Source: Selenomonadaceae bacterium (GTDB lineage: Bacteria > Bacillota > Negativicutes > Selenomonadales > Selenomonadaceae). Taken from it: a stretch of DNA of 64,000 nucleotides. Position numbers and translations under genes: made by a program. The DNA is taken from the NCBI GenBank assembly GCA_017476005.1, contig JAFVEM010000004.1, forward strand, positions 16,476 to 80,475, written 5' to 3'. Within the stretch, counting starts at the first letter, position 1, and each line of letters opens with the position of its first letter. Shown here in pieces: positions 34,909 through 44,303 of this stretch. Below the pieces are notes generated by a model. That model made no database searches, was not told the origin of the DNA, and saw only the letters and a program-made list of their open reading frames with translations.

Positions 34909-36309
34909 TTATGCTTGGTATAACTTCACCAGCTCCTCGCCGGTTTTGTATATGTCCCCGGCTCCCATGGTGATTATTAAATCCCCCGGTTGGGCTATGG
35001 ATTTCAGATAAGGAGCCAGGTCTTGACGCTTGGCAATATAAATCGGGTCTTTGCCCGTCTGTTTTTTTACCTCCGCCGCAATGCTCTCGCCGGTAATGCC
35101 CGGAATTGGCGCTTCGCCGGCGCTGTAAATGTCGGTTAAAATCAGCAAATCCGCTGCTTGAAAAGCGCCGCCAAATTCCTGCCGTAAGAGTTTGGTGCGC
35201 GAGTACCGATGAGGCTGAAAAACGCAGATGAGGCGCGTGGGACTCGTTTGCCGCGCGGCTTTTAAGGTAGTGGCAATCTCCGTGGGGTGATGACCGTAGT
35301 CATCCACTATCCACACGCCCTTTTCCTTGCCTTTAGTTTCAAAGCGCCGTTTGGCGCCGTGAAAACTTTTAAGGCCGGCGGCAATTTCCGCTACGCTTTT
35401 GCCGATAATTAAGCCGGTGACGATGGTCGCCATGGCGTTTAACACGTTATGGCGGCCGGGAATGTTCAACTCCACATGACCTAGAATTTTTTCCGCGTGC
35501 AACACGTCAAAGGCAATCCCCACCTCATGTGGAGCGATGTTCACCGCCCGGTAGTCGGCCTCGAAGTCAATGGCGTAAGTGTGAACTGGGGAGGAAAGTT
35601 CGCCTTTCGCGGCGATTTCTCGCAGGATTTCATTCTCGGCGCACAAAACCGCCTGCCCTTCCGGCGTCACGTTGCCTAAGAACTCACGAAAGGCGGCGCG
35701 GATGTTCTCCAAGGTGCCGTAGTGGTCAAGATGGTCGTTCTCAATGTTGGTGACTACGGCGATATAGGGATGGAGTTTCACGAAAGACCCGTCGCTTTCG
35801 TCGGCCTCCGTGACCATGTACTCGCCGCTTCCCAATTTGCCGTTGGTGCCAAGGTCGGCCACCTCGCCACCGATAACGATGGTGGGCGAAAGTCCCATTT
35901 TCTCTAAGGTAACACCCAGCATGGAGGTGGTCGTGGTTTTTCCGTGGGAACCGGCTACGGCAATTCCCCTGTAGCGACCGTCATTCACCAGCGCCGCGTT
36001 AATATCGGAGCGATGGAGCTTAGGGATTCCCAAGGCTTTGGCGGCTAAGACTTCGGGATTATCGTAGGGTATGGCAGTGGATACCACAATGGCATCCACC
36101 CCACGCACCTGCTCGCCGTCCTGTCCCAAATATATTTTTGCGCCGAGTTCGCGCAAATGCCGCAGTATCTCGGAGTCGGCGCGGTCGGAGCCGGAAATTT
36201 CGTAGCCCATTTCGGCCAGTACCTTGGCCAGAGGACTCATGCCGGCGCCGCCGATGCCCACAAAATGTATTTTTTTCATGCCCTTCAAGTCTTTAAGTTC
36301 CCTCAGCAA
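34909..36309 (-). CDS. murC: UDP-N-acetylmuramate--L-alanine ligase
   Basis: The 466-residue Mur ligase has FVGIGGAGMSPLA for UDP binding, the ATP P-loop GSHGKTTTTSM, NIENDHLDHYG and FQPHRYSRT. It adds L-Ala to UDP-MurNAc. The TTG at 36309 is preferred because GGGAGGA lies 8 bases upstream. An ATG 10 codons later (36279) would give the more usual MKKIHFVG start. Confidence 0.94.
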   Translation of the reverse strand: MLRELKDLKGMKKIHFVGIGGAGMSPLAKVLAEMGYEISGSDRADSEILRHLRELGAKIYLGQDGEQVRGVDAIVVSTAIPYDNPEVLAAKALGIPKLHRSDINAALVNDGRYRGIAVAGSHGKTTTTSMLGVTLEKMGLSPTIVIGGEVADLGTNGKLGSGEYMVTEADESDGSFVKLHPYIAVVTNIENDHLDHYGTLENIRAAFREFLGNVTPEGQAVLCAENEILREIAAKGELSSPVHTYAIDFEADYRAVNIAPHEVGIAFDVLHAEKILGHVELNIPGRHNVLNAMATIVTGLIIGKSVAEIAAGLKSFHGAKRRFETKGKEKGVWIVDDYGHHPTEIATTLKAARQTSPTRLICVFQPHRYSRTKLLRQEFGGAFQAADLLILTDIYSAGEAPIPGITGESIAAEVKKQTGKDPIYIAKRQDLAPYLKSIAQPGDLIITMGAGDIYKTGEELVKLYQA

Positions 36310-36333
36310 TCATTATTCCTCCCAGCTGTATTC

Positions 36334-37449
36334 TCATTTTCTGGCTATCGACAAGGCCAGCTCGGCAATCGCTTTGGCCGCCTCGGGACGCCCTAAGGCG
36401 CGAGAGGCCGTGGCCATTTTTTGCAAGGCGTCCTCGCTGGGCAAAAGTTCTCCCAGTAACTCCCCCAAAGTTTTTCCCGTCAGCTCGCGATTCAAAATCA
36501 CTCGCGCCGCCCCGGCTTTTTCCAGGGCGCGAGCGTTCAGTTCTTGATGATTTTCCGAGGCGTAGGGATAAGGCACGAGTATCGCCGGGATGCCTCGCGC
36601 CGTCAGTTCGGAAAGTCCCGTGGCTCCGGCGCGAAACACGGCCAAATCAGCCATGGCTAAGGCTAGCGGCATATCGTACAAATAAGGTTTTATCCTGATG
36701 TGGGGGAGGTTTTCCGGGTTCACGCCCTTGGCTTTTAATTGGGACATCACCCAGTCGTATTCGTTTTTCCCGGTGACATGAAGATATTGCGCTCCCAGAT
36801 TGTTTTCTTTGGCCGCTGCCGCCAAGAAATCCACCATGGCTTGATTGATGGTGTGGGCGCCGCGACTGCCGCCGGAGACGAGAACAATTTTTTGGGCAGG
36901 GTCAAAACCGTATTCTTTCAAGCCGTCGCTTTTCTTAGCCGCCATAATGGCCGGGCGAATGGGGTTGCCGGTAAAAACAGTCTTTTGCGCCGGAAATTTG
37001 CCTACGGCACCTTCGGTACCCACGGCCACTTTGGTGACGAACCTAGCGAGAATCCGGTTGGTGATACCGGGAACCACATTTTGTTCTTGAATGAGGGTGG
37101 GGATTTGTCTAAGGCTCGCCGCTAGGAGTACCGGGCCGCAGACGTAGCCGCCGGTGCCGATTACTACGTCGGGTAAAAAGGCGTTGACTATCCCTGCGGC
37201 CTTGGCCACGCCTAACGCCGCTCGCCCCAGCCGGAAAAAATTTTTCAGGGTAAAGCGACGCTCCAGCCCCTGCAAATCGATGGTGGCAAAGGGAAGCCCC
37301 TCCTTAGGAACAATGTCGGCCTCCAGCCCCCGGGGCGTTCCCACATAAAGGAAACTAGCCTCCGGCGCCATTTCCCTTAAAGTATTGATGAGGGTAATGG
37401 CCGGGTAAATATGCCCTCCGGTGCCGCCTCCCGAGACAATGATTTTCAA
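36334..37449 (-). CDS. murG: Lipid II synthase MurG
   Basis: The 371-residue glycosyltransferase has GGGTGGHIYPAI at the start, GTGGYVCGPV, the QEQNVVPG loop and FRAGATGLSELTARGIPAILVPYP. It adds GlcNAc to lipid I at the inner membrane face. It overlaps murD by 4 bases. ftsW, commonly between murD and murG, is missing. Confidence 0.95.
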   Translation of the reverse strand: MKIIVSGGGTGGHIYPAITLINTLREMAPEASFLYVGTPRGLEADIVPKEGLPFATIDLQGLERRFTLKNFFRLGRAALGVAKAAGIVNAFLPDVVIGTGGYVCGPVLLAASLRQIPTLIQEQNVVPGITNRILARFVTKVAVGTEGAVGKFPAQKTVFTGNPIRPAIMAAKKSDGLKEYGFDPAQKIVLVSGGSRGAHTINQAMVDFLAAAAKENNLGAQYLHVTGKNEYDWVMSQLKAKGVNPENLPHIRIKPYLYDMPLALAMADLAVFRAGATGLSELTARGIPAILVPYPYASENHQELNARALEKAGAARVILNRELTGKTLGELLGELLPSEDALQKMATASRALGRPEAAKAIAELALSIARK

Positions 37450-38882
37450 ACTAAATTCCCCTTCGTTTCTGTCGCTACCGACACAAAACCCGGCAGCATC
37501 CCGGCAAGCCGTTTAAAATCCCGTCCCCGTTCCTCAAAACCGCCGTACATATCAAAACTGGCGCAAGCCGGGGAGAGCAACACTACCTGCGGCGCCTTGG
37601 CGAGTCCCGCGGCCAGCTCCACCGCTTTTTCCATGGAGTAACCTACCAAGTGAATGTGTTCCGCCGGGTAGCCTTGCTTTAGCGCCGCCTCCTTAAAACG
37701 CTGGGCGGCGTCGCCGATTAAAATCAGCTCCTCCACTCGCTCGACCGTAAGCTCCATGAAGGCGGTGAGATCCGTCATTTTGTCATCGCCACCGGCGAGG
37801 AGAATTATATGACCGGGAAAAGTGGCGAGCGCCTTAATGGCCGAATCGGTATTGGTGGCCTTGGAATCGTTATAAAAGGGTACGTCCCTAAGTTTCCCCA
37901 CATACTCGATGCGATGCTCCACGCCGCGAAATTCCTTTAAGACCGGCGCCATTTTTTCCGGCTCGGCTCCGGCCAAAAAAGCCATGGCCGCCGCAGCCAA
38001 AGCGTTTTCTACGTTGTGGGCGCCTTTAATGCCCAGCTCCGCCACGGCGCAAAGCTCGTGCCGCTTCCCCTGCCATTTAAGCACCAACCGTTCGTTCTCG
38101 ACGAAAGCCCCTTCGGGTAGCTCCTCTTTGCGGCTGAAGTAGCAAACTTGACATTTAGCTCGTTCTTTCATGGCGCGAGTGCGAGAATCATCGTAATTCA
38201 AGACGAGAAAATCAGCCGCCGTTTCCTCGGCAAAAATCCGCTCCTTCATGGCCTGATAAACTTCCATGGAACCATGTCTGAGGAGATGATCCGGCGTTAC
38301 GTTGAGAATGGCGGACACATGAGGATGAAACAGATGCGTGGCCTCCATTTGATAACTGGAAATCTCGGCGGCAATGCAGCCGCCTTCGCCTATCTCCAAA
38401 GCAACCTCGGAGAGCGGCACGCCGATATTGCCCCCCACGCCCACTTTGGCATAACGAGTGGCGAGAAGTTTGCCCAAGAGGGTAGTGGTGGTGGTTTTTC
38501 CGTTAGTGCCGGTGACGGCGCAAAGGGGGGATTTAGCCAAGCGATAGGCCAATTCCACTTCGCTCAGAACCGGAATATTTTTTTCGAGAGCTTGCGCCAC
38601 CAAGGGAATCCGTAGCGGCACCGCCGGCGAAAGGATAACGTGGGTCACGTCCGCGAGCAATTCTGCCGACTGTTTACCAAAAACAAGGCGCACGCCCATA
38701 TCTTTTAATTCGGCCAAAGTAGGTACGTCGCCCTTTAATTCGCTCTCTGCCTTAGCGTCGCTCAAAGTGACGGCAGCGCCCATTTGCCTCGCGATTTTCG
38801 CCGCCGCAAAACCGCTGATACCGGCGCCTATGACTAATACATTTTTTCCGTGAAAATTGAACGCTGGTAAGCTCACAGCCAT
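37446..38882 (-). CDS. murD: UDP-N-acetylmuramoylalanine--D-glutamate ligase
   Basis: The 478-residue Mur ligase has VLVIGAGISGFAAA, the P-loop TGTNGKTTTTTLLG, NVTPDHLLRHGSME and the NDSKATNTDSAIKAL signature. It adds D-Glu to UDP-MurNAc-L-Ala. AAGGAGG precedes the ATG. It is the first gene of the leftward cluster murD-murG-murC-ddl-ftsQ-DUF881-sbp-ftsZ; mraY and murF, normally before it, are not here. Confidence 0.95.
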   Translation of the reverse strand: MAVSLPAFNFHGKNVLVIGAGISGFAAAKIARQMGAAVTLSDAKAESELKGDVPTLAELKDMGVRLVFGKQSAELLADVTHVILSPAVPLRIPLVAQALEKNIPVLSEVELAYRLAKSPLCAVTGTNGKTTTTTLLGKLLATRYAKVGVGGNIGVPLSEVALEIGEGGCIAAEISSYQMEATHLFHPHVSAILNVTPDHLLRHGSMEVYQAMKERIFAEETAADFLVLNYDDSRTRAMKERAKCQVCYFSRKEELPEGAFVENERLVLKWQGKRHELCAVAELGIKGAHNVENALAAAAMAFLAGAEPEKMAPVLKEFRGVEHRIEYVGKLRDVPFYNDSKATNTDSAIKALATFPGHIILLAGGDDKMTDLTAFMELTVERVEELILIGDAAQRFKEAALKQGYPAEHIHLVGYSMEKAVELAAGLAKAPQVVLLSPACASFDMYGGFEERGRDFKRLAGMLPGFVSVATETKGNLV

Positions 38883-38947
38883 ATTCTCAGCCTCCTTAGT
38901 TCGTATAGCCTATACCAAAGCAGGGGGAAAGTCAAGCTACACCGTTT

Positions 38948-39054
38948 TATACTGGATAACGTTAGAGCTTTCCGCAGGAAAGTCTTACGTTATCCGTATA
39001 TACCGCGGACGAATTTTCCGAAAAAGGAATAGCTTTTCTTTCGCGAGTATAGCG
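38948..39054. repeat. Family B 107-bp hairpin repeat, copy 1
   Basis: It opens with a long hairpin (GGATAACGT...CTTTCC, loop GCA, GGAAAG...ACGTTATCC). GTATATACCGCGGACGAATT and a GGAATA...TTTCGCGAGTATAGCG tail follow. It matches 52379-52485 over its whole length with about nine differences. It lies between murD and glf, which diverge. Confidence 0.85.
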
Positions 39055-39156
39055 GCGGATTTTCTGGATTAGGTTGGCGACATGTGTTATAGTGAGCGCG
39101 GCAATGGCTTTACCTAGAAAATTCTTGGCCGGAAAGCCGGAAAGGATGATTTTAAT

Positions 39157-40260
39157 TTGTATGATTACTTGATAGTGGGCAGCGGCCTCTTTGGCGCCGT
39201 CGTGGCGCGAGAGCTGACGGATGCCGGGCGGAGGGTGCTGGTTTTAGAGCGGCGTGAACACACGGGGGGCAATGTTTATTGCGAGGAAAAAGAGGGCATA
39301 AATATCCATAAGTACGGCGCCCACATTTTCCACACCTCTAATCGGGCTGTCTGGGATTACGTCAATCGCTTCGTGGAATTTAATAATTACGTCAATTCCC
39401 CGGTGGCGAATTTTAACGGCGAGCTTTACAACATGCCTTTTAACATGAACACCTTCAACAAACTCTGGGGGGTAACCACCCCGAAGGAGGCAGCCGCCAA
39501 AATTGACGAGCAGCGTAAGGTCATAGTGGGGGAGCCACGCAACCTAGAGGAACAGGCCATATCCTTGGTGGGGACGGATATTTATACCAAACTCATCAAA
39601 GGCTACACGGAAAAACAATGGGGCAGAAGTTGCGCCGAATTGCCGGCCTTTATCATTAAACGCTTGCCCGTGCGCTTTACCTTCGATAATAATTACTTTA
39701 GCGACCGTTACCAAGGCATCCCCATCGGAGGATTTAATAAACTGGTAAATGGACTCCTAAGTGGTATCGAAGTCCGCGTCGGAATTGACTACAACAAAAG
39801 CCGTGAGGAATACGCCGAGGCGGCCGCAAAGGTGGTGTATAGCGGCGCCATTGACGAGTATTTTAATTATCGTTTAGGGGAGCTAACCTATCGCGGCCTC
39901 TGTTTTGAGACTGAGCGCTTCACCGAAGAAAATCATCAGGGAGTGGCGGTTATGAACTACACCGCCCGGGAAGTTCCTTACACGCGCAGTATCGAGCATA
40001 AACACTTTGAGTTCGGCACTCAGCCCGTTACCTACGTTACCAAAGAATATCCGGCCGATTGGCATCCGGGGGAGGAGGCCTATTACCCCCTAAACGACGC
40101 GAAAAATCAGGCGCTGTATCAAGAATACGCCAAGCTGGCAAAGGGCGAAACCAATGTCATTTTCGGCGGCCGTTTGGCCGAGTATCGTTATTACGACATG
40201 GATGACGTGGTGGAACGAGGACTTACTGTGAGCAAAGAACTTTTGGCCAAGACGATTTGA
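39157..40260 (+). CDS. glf: UDP-galactopyranose mutase
   Basis: The 367-residue flavoprotein has the FAD-binding LIVGSGLFGAVVARELT, HTGGNVY, HKYGAHIFHT and EKQWGRS segments typical of Glf. It converts UDP-galactopyranose to UDP-galactofuranose for surface glycans. This fits with the sugar-nucleotide epimerase at 5.2 kb. The start is TTG with AAAGGA about 11 bases upstream; no in-frame ATG is near. Confidence 0.94.
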   Translation: MYDYLIVGSGLFGAVVARELTDAGRRVLVLERREHTGGNVYCEEKEGINIHKYGAHIFHTSNRAVWDYVNRFVEFNNYVNSPVANFNGELYNMPFNMNTFNKLWGVTTPKEAAAKIDEQRKVIVGEPRNLEEQAISLVGTDIYTKLIKGYTEKQWGRSCAELPAFIIKRLPVRFTFDNNYFSDRYQGIPIGGFNKLVNGLLSGIEVRVGIDYNKSREEYAEAAAKVVYSGAIDEYFNYRLGELTYRGLCFETERFTEENHQGVAVMNYTAREVPYTRSIEHKHFEFGTQPVTYVTKEYPADWHPGEEAYYPLNDAKNQALYQEYAKLAKGETNVIFGGRLAEYRYYDMDDVVERGLTVSKELLAKTI

Positions 40261-40268
40261 GTTAAAAA

Positions 40269-40307
40269 AAGCAGTAGATAAGCCGTTCCGGCTTGCCTAC
40301 TGCTTTT
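40269..40307 (+). terminator. Terminator after glf
   Basis: AAGCAGTAG pairs with CTACTGCTT around an inner AGCC/GGCT stem. TTTTA follows. Confidence 0.82.
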
Positions 40308-40331
40308 ACATTAAGCTCAGCAAAAAAAATT

Positions 40332-40446
40332 TAAATCTCTTAATGGGTGCAGAGGAAATTATTTCCCCTGCTAGGGTTTGGGGCATAAGCAGACTCTTAG
40401 GGCACAAGCCCTTAGAGGTCGCTTATACAAAGTAAAGCCCCAATAT
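40332..40446. repeat. Family A dispersed hairpin repeat, copy 6, with reversed nested module
   Basis: Read in reverse it has the same order as copies 4 and 9. Here, however, the 44-bp module (40384-40427) splits the GGGGC...GCCCC hairpin rather than the CAGGGG...CCCCTG one. It lies between glf and the Rrf2 gene. Confidence 0.75.
40384..40427. repeat. Nested palindromic module in family A copy 6
   Basis: It begins CATAAGCAGACTCTTAGGG and ends AGAGGTCGCTTAT, the reverse orientation of the module in copies 4 and 9. Confidence 0.72.
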
Positions 40447-40457
40447 TTATTACCATG

Positions 40458-40886
40458 CTATAAAGGCGTATCGCCATCCACCGCCGCCGCCAGCTCGGCC
40501 AACGTCACTGCTTTTAGCTCTGCCAGCATGGCCGCTTTGGCTTGCGCCAGCTTTGGCACCAAGACGCGCTGAATGCTGCGCCCCACCGGGCAGTTCGGAT
40601 TAGGATGTTCCTGAAAATGGAACAACTCCGCCTCATCCTCCACCGCCTGAAAAACGTCGCCCAGGGTAATATCCTTGGGATCTCTGGTTAAGGTCGCCCC
40701 ACCGACGCCGGGAGTTACCGCTACCAATCCCGCGGCCTTGAGCCTGCCCAATATTTTGCGGATGATCACCGGATTGACATTGACGCTACCGGCCAGAAAA
40801 GTAGAGGTAGTCTTTTCCACCCCTTGAAATTTGTCAAGGCACAGCAAAACATGGGTGGCCACCGGCAAGCGAAAGGAAAATTGCAT
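40458..40886 (-). CDS. Rrf2 family transcription regulator
   Basis: The 142-residue protein has the Rrf2 winged helix (STFLAGSVNVNPVIIRKILGRL, then GLVAVTPGVGGATL) and the DITLGDVFQAVED helix. Only one Cys lies in the usual cluster region (NCPVGRS), besides one near the start. A three-Cys iron-sulfur site as in IscR is therefore absent; it is more like YwnA-type members. It lies 8 bases after livF and may be read through from the liv operon. Confidence 0.87.
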   Translation of the reverse strand: MQFSFRLPVATHVLLCLDKFQGVEKTTSTFLAGSVNVNPVIIRKILGRLKAAGLVAVTPGVGGATLTRDPKDITLGDVFQAVEDEAELFHFQEHPNPNCPVGRSIQRVLVPKLAQAKAAMLAELKAVTLAELAAAVDGDTPL

Positions 40887-40893
40887 ATTTATC

Positions 40894-41610
40894 TCATCCC
40901 CCCAGATACGCTTTTCTCACTTCCTCGCTGGCGGCGAGGGTTTTAGCCGCGCCCTGCAAGGTAATGCGACCCGTTTCCAAAACGTAGGCGCGGTGGGCGA
41001 TGGAAAGCGCCATGTTGGCGTTTTGCTCCACCAAAAGAATGGTAGTGCCGGCGCGGTTGATGTCTTGAATGATGGAGAAAATTTCTTTGATGAGGAGGGG
41101 AGCAAGCCCCATGGAAGGCTCGTCCAAAAGGAGTAGCTGGGGGCGGCTCATGAGAGCGCGTCCCATGGCCAGCATTTGTTGCTCGCCGCCGGAGAGAGTA
41201 CCGGCCAGTTGCTTTTTCCGTTCCTCCAACCGGGGAAAACGGGTGAAGACCATATTGATGTCCTCGGCGATACCCTCTTTATCGTCGCGAATAAAGGCGC
41301 CCAGCTCCAAATTTTCCATGACCGTCATTTCCGCAAATATACGTCGCCCCTCCGGGACTTGAGAAATGCCCTTTTTGACGATTTCATGAGCGGCCAAATG
41401 GGCGATGTTTTCCCCTCGAAAACTTATGGCGCCGGACTTAGACCGGAGAAGCCCGGATACCGTGCGGAGGGTGGTGGATTTGCCAGCGCCGTTGGCGCCA
41501 ATCAGCGTTACAATTTCGCCTTTATTTACCTCCAGACTTACCCCCTTGAGAGCGTGAATGGCGCCGTAGTAAACGTTAATGTCTTTGATGACCAGCAAAC
41601 TTTCCGCCAT
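40894..41610 (-). CDS. livF: Branched-chain amino acid ABC transporter ATP-binding protein LivF
   Basis: The 238-residue ATPase has Walker A GANGAGKSTTL, signature LSGGEQQML and Walker B LLLLDEPSMGLAP. With LivG it powers the LivHM permease. I chose ATG 41610, with GGAGAGGAGTG upstream; the frame to 41649 overlaps livG without a ribosome site. Last gene of livKHMGF. Confidence 0.93.
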   Translation of the reverse strand: MAESLLVIKDINVYYGAIHALKGVSLEVNKGEIVTLIGANGAGKSTTLRTVSGLLRSKSGAISFRGENIAHLAAHEIVKKGISQVPEGRRIFAEMTVMENLELGAFIRDDKEGIAEDINMVFTRFPRLEERKKQLAGTLSGGEQQMLAMGRALMSRPQLLLLDEPSMGLAPLLIKEIFSIIQDINRAGTTILLVEQNANMALSIAHRAYVLETGRITLQGAAKTLAASEEVRKAYLGG

Positions 41611-41614
41611 CTGC

Positions 41615-42388
41615 TCACTCCTCTCCGCCCAAATAGGCTTTGATAACATCGGGATTAGTCTGTATCTCCTGCGGCGTGCCGCTGGCGATTACCATGCCGT
41701 ATTCCAAAACGTAAATGCGCTCGCAAATCCCCATGACAAGGCTCATATCATGCTCAATGAGCAGTACCGTCAACTTAAACTCGTCTCGCACCCAACGAAT
41801 CATGTCCATCAGTTCCTTGGTCTCTTGAGGATTCATGCCGGCGGCCGGTTCGTCTAGGAGCAGGAGCTTGGGCTGGGTGGCGAGGGCGCGAGCTATCTCC
41901 AGTCGCCGTTGGGCGCCGTAGGGAAGTTCTCTGGCCAATTCGTAAGCGTGGGATTCCAGCTTGAAAATCGATAGCAACCTGAGACTTTCCTCCTCCACCG
42001 CCGTTTCTTCTGTTAGATAGCGGCCAACTCTGAGTACCGCCTCCCCCAAGCCGTATTTGATGCGGCTGTGGTGGGCGATTTTGACGTTGTCCAAAACACT
42101 TAGCTCGGAAAAGAGGCGGATGTTTTGAAAGGTGCGAGCAATGCCTTGTTGGGTAATCTCGTGGGGCTTTAGGCCAACGATGCTTTTTCCGGCAAAACTG
42201 ATGGTGCCGGAGGTGGGTTTATAAACCCCGGTGAAGAGGTTAAAGGCGGTGGTTTTCCCGGCGCCGTTAGGGCCGATAAGTCCCACCAGTTCCCCCTCGT
42301 TAATGTAAAAATTAAAATCAGACACGGCCTTTAAGCCGCCAAAGACTTCGGAAACATTTTCCGCCCGGAGCAGTTCTTGTTTTTTCAT
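41615..42388 (-). CDS. livG: Branched-chain amino acid ABC transporter ATP-binding protein LivG
   Basis: The 257-residue ATPase has Walker A GPNGAGKTTAFN, the LivG-specific IARTFQNIRLF, and Walker B LLLLDEPAAGMNPQE. Its ATG overlaps the livM stop by 4 bases. Confidence 0.94.
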   Translation of the reverse strand: MKKQELLRAENVSEVFGGLKAVSDFNFYINEGELVGLIGPNGAGKTTAFNLFTGVYKPTSGTISFAGKSIVGLKPHEITQQGIARTFQNIRLFSELSVLDNVKIAHHSRIKYGLGEAVLRVGRYLTEETAVEEESLRLLSIFKLESHAYELARELPYGAQRRLEIARALATQPKLLLLDEPAAGMNPQETKELMDMIRWVRDEFKLTVLLIEHDMSLVMGICERIYVLEYGMVIASGTPQEIQTNPDVIKAYLGGEE

Positions 42389-43341
42389 CTTTTAGCCCTC
42401 TCCTTGCGCAGAAAAAATTCTCGCCACGGCCCAAGGTGGGTTATTTCCACATAGCCAAAGAGTCCCTGCGGTCGATAAAACATCAAGAGGATTAACAGGA
42501 GCGCGAAGATAATCATACGGAACTCCGGGACACTGGCCAGCGCCGCCGAAATGAAGGTGACGAAAAAAGCGCCGGCAATAGCTCCCGTAAGCGACCCTAA
42601 GCCGCCCAGCACCACCATGATGAGATAATTAAAGGACTGCATGAAGGTAAAGGAGGCGGGGCTGATGATGTAAAACATATGGGCAAAGAGTCCCCCGGCG
42701 ATACCGGCGAAGCCGGCTCCGATGGTAAAGGCCATGACCTTGTATTTCGTGGTGTTTATTCCCATAGCTTCGGCGGCGATTTCGTTTTCGCGAATGGCGA
42801 TGCACGCCCGGCCATGGGTAGAGTTGACGAAATTTTTGATAAAGAACAAGGTAAGGAGCATGAAACCAAAGACCCAAGCAAAGGTAGTGTGATGAGGGAT
42901 GCCCTTAAACCCGGCGGCGCCGCCTACATAAGGAATATTCATGATGACGATGCGGATAATTTCTCCTAAGCCCAAAGTAGCTATAGCCAGATAATCCCCC
43001 TTGAGCCTCAAGGTGGGGAGGCCGATGAGAAATCCCAGGAGACCGGCCATAACGCCGCCAACTAACAGCGCCGGCACAAAGGGTACCTGAAAATTCGTGG
43101 TTAAGACCACGCTGACATAGGCGCCCACCGCCATGAACCCGGCGTGTCCCAAGGAAAATTGCCCGGTGTAGCCGTTGATAAGGTTGAGGCTGGCGGCGAG
43201 GATTATGTTAATACCGATAATGGTAATGTTTAATTGCCAAAAGGAACCGATGATTTTAGCCGCCATTAAACCTTGGAGCAGGGCAAAGACGATTAGCCCC
43301 AAGGCCAAAAACATTAAATCCTGTTTGCGTAAATTTTTCAC
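42385..43341 (-). CDS. livM: Branched-chain amino acid ABC transporter permease LivM
   Basis: The 318-residue membrane protein has about eight to nine hydrophobic segments and the LivM phrases NLINGYTGQFSLGHAGFMAVGAY and GRACIAIRENEIAAEAMGI. It forms the translocation pore with LivH. The start is GTG 43341 with AGGTGAGG upstream. Confidence 0.94.
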   Translation of the reverse strand: MKNLRKQDLMFLALGLIVFALLQGLMAAKIIGSFWQLNITIIGINIILAASLNLINGYTGQFSLGHAGFMAVGAYVSVVLTTNFQVPFVPALLVGGVMAGLLGFLIGLPTLRLKGDYLAIATLGLGEIIRIVIMNIPYVGGAAGFKGIPHHTTFAWVFGFMLLTLFFIKNFVNSTHGRACIAIRENEIAAEAMGINTTKYKVMAFTIGAGFAGIAGGLFAHMFYIISPASFTFMQSFNYLIMVVLGGLGSLTGAIAGAFFVTFISAALASVPEFRMIIFALLLILLMFYRPQGLFGYVEITHLGPWREFFLRKERAKR

Positions 43342-43351
43342 CGCGCCTCAC

Positions 43352-44239
43352 CTACACTTTCTCGCTGGTATTTTTCCCGAAGATGCCGGCAGGGCGAAAG
43401 AGCAACACCAAAATCAAAATGGCAAAGGCCGCCGCATCCCGGAAGGTGGAGGAAATAAAACCGGCCACCAAGGCCTCGATGACTCCTAAAATGAGGCCGC
43501 CCACCACCGCCCCGGGGAGAATCCCGATGCCTCCCAGCACCGCCGCCACAAAGGCCTTTAGCCCCGGCATGATGCCCATTAAGGGATCAATGGAATTATA
43601 ATAAACTCCCACGAGTACGCCGGCCACCGCCGCTAAGGCCGAGCCGATACAGAAAGTAATGGAGATAACCCGGTCGGCATCGACCCCCATCAGCTGCGCC
43701 GTTTCCGTGTCAAAGGAGGCGGCGCGCATGGCCTTGCCGATTTTCGTGCGGTGGACGATATAGGTGAGGATGACCATCAGCACCATGGTAATACCGAGAA
43801 TCAGTAGCTGCTGGCCGTTAATGATGAGATCCCCCACATGAATGGAAACGTCGCCCATAAGGGTGGGAAAAGTTCTGGGGGTGGGGGAAACAAAATACAT
43901 GCTGGTGTATTCCAAAAAGAAGGATACCCCGATGGCGGTGATGAGGAGGGAAATCCGCGGAGCGTGCCGCAGGGGCTTATAGGCCAGACGCTCAATGACA
44001 ATGCCCAAAATTCCCGTGACCAGCATGGAAACCACGAGCGCCGGGAAAATGCCAAGGCCTCCTTGAGTAATGGCAAAAAAACCGATATAAGCTCCCACCA
44101 TATACACGTCGCCGTGGGCGAAATTTATAAGTTTAATGATACCGTAAATCATGGTATAGCCCAAAGCGATGAGGGCATAAATACTCCCTAGGGACAGGCC
44201 GTTAATCAGCTGTTGTAAAAATTGTTCCGAGAAATCCAC
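43352..44239 (-). CDS. livH: Branched-chain amino acid ABC transporter permease LivH
   Basis: The 295-residue membrane protein has the LivH start (LINGLSLGSIYALIALGYTM), LINFAHGDVYMVGAY and GLKAFVAAVLGGIGILPGAVVGG. The start is GTG 44239 with AAGGAGAG upstream. A hairpin just before it separates it from livK. Confidence 0.94.
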   Translation of the reverse strand: MDFSEQFLQQLINGLSLGSIYALIALGYTMIYGIIKLINFAHGDVYMVGAYIGFFAITQGGLGIFPALVVSMLVTGILGIVIERLAYKPLRHAPRISLLITAIGVSFFLEYTSMYFVSPTPRTFPTLMGDVSIHVGDLIINGQQLLILGITMVLMVILTYIVHRTKIGKAMRAASFDTETAQLMGVDADRVISITFCIGSALAAVAGVLVGVYYNSIDPLMGIMPGLKAFVAAVLGGIGILPGAVVGGLILGVIEALVAGFISSTFRDAAAFAILILVLLFRPAGIFGKNTSEKV

Positions 44240-44253
44240 AAGCTCTCTCCTTC

Positions 44254-44282
44254 AAAAAAGAGCCGCATACTGCGGCTCTTTT
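44254..44282 (-). terminator. Internal terminator or attenuator between livK and livH
   Basis: A 12-bp stem AAAAGAGCCGCA/TGCGGCTCTTTT with a 3-base loop is followed leftward by a T-run, right before the livH ribosome site. It probably ends most transcripts, giving more binding protein than permease. Confidence 0.8.
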
Positions 44283-44303
44283 GTCATAAATTCACTAAGA
44301 TAT

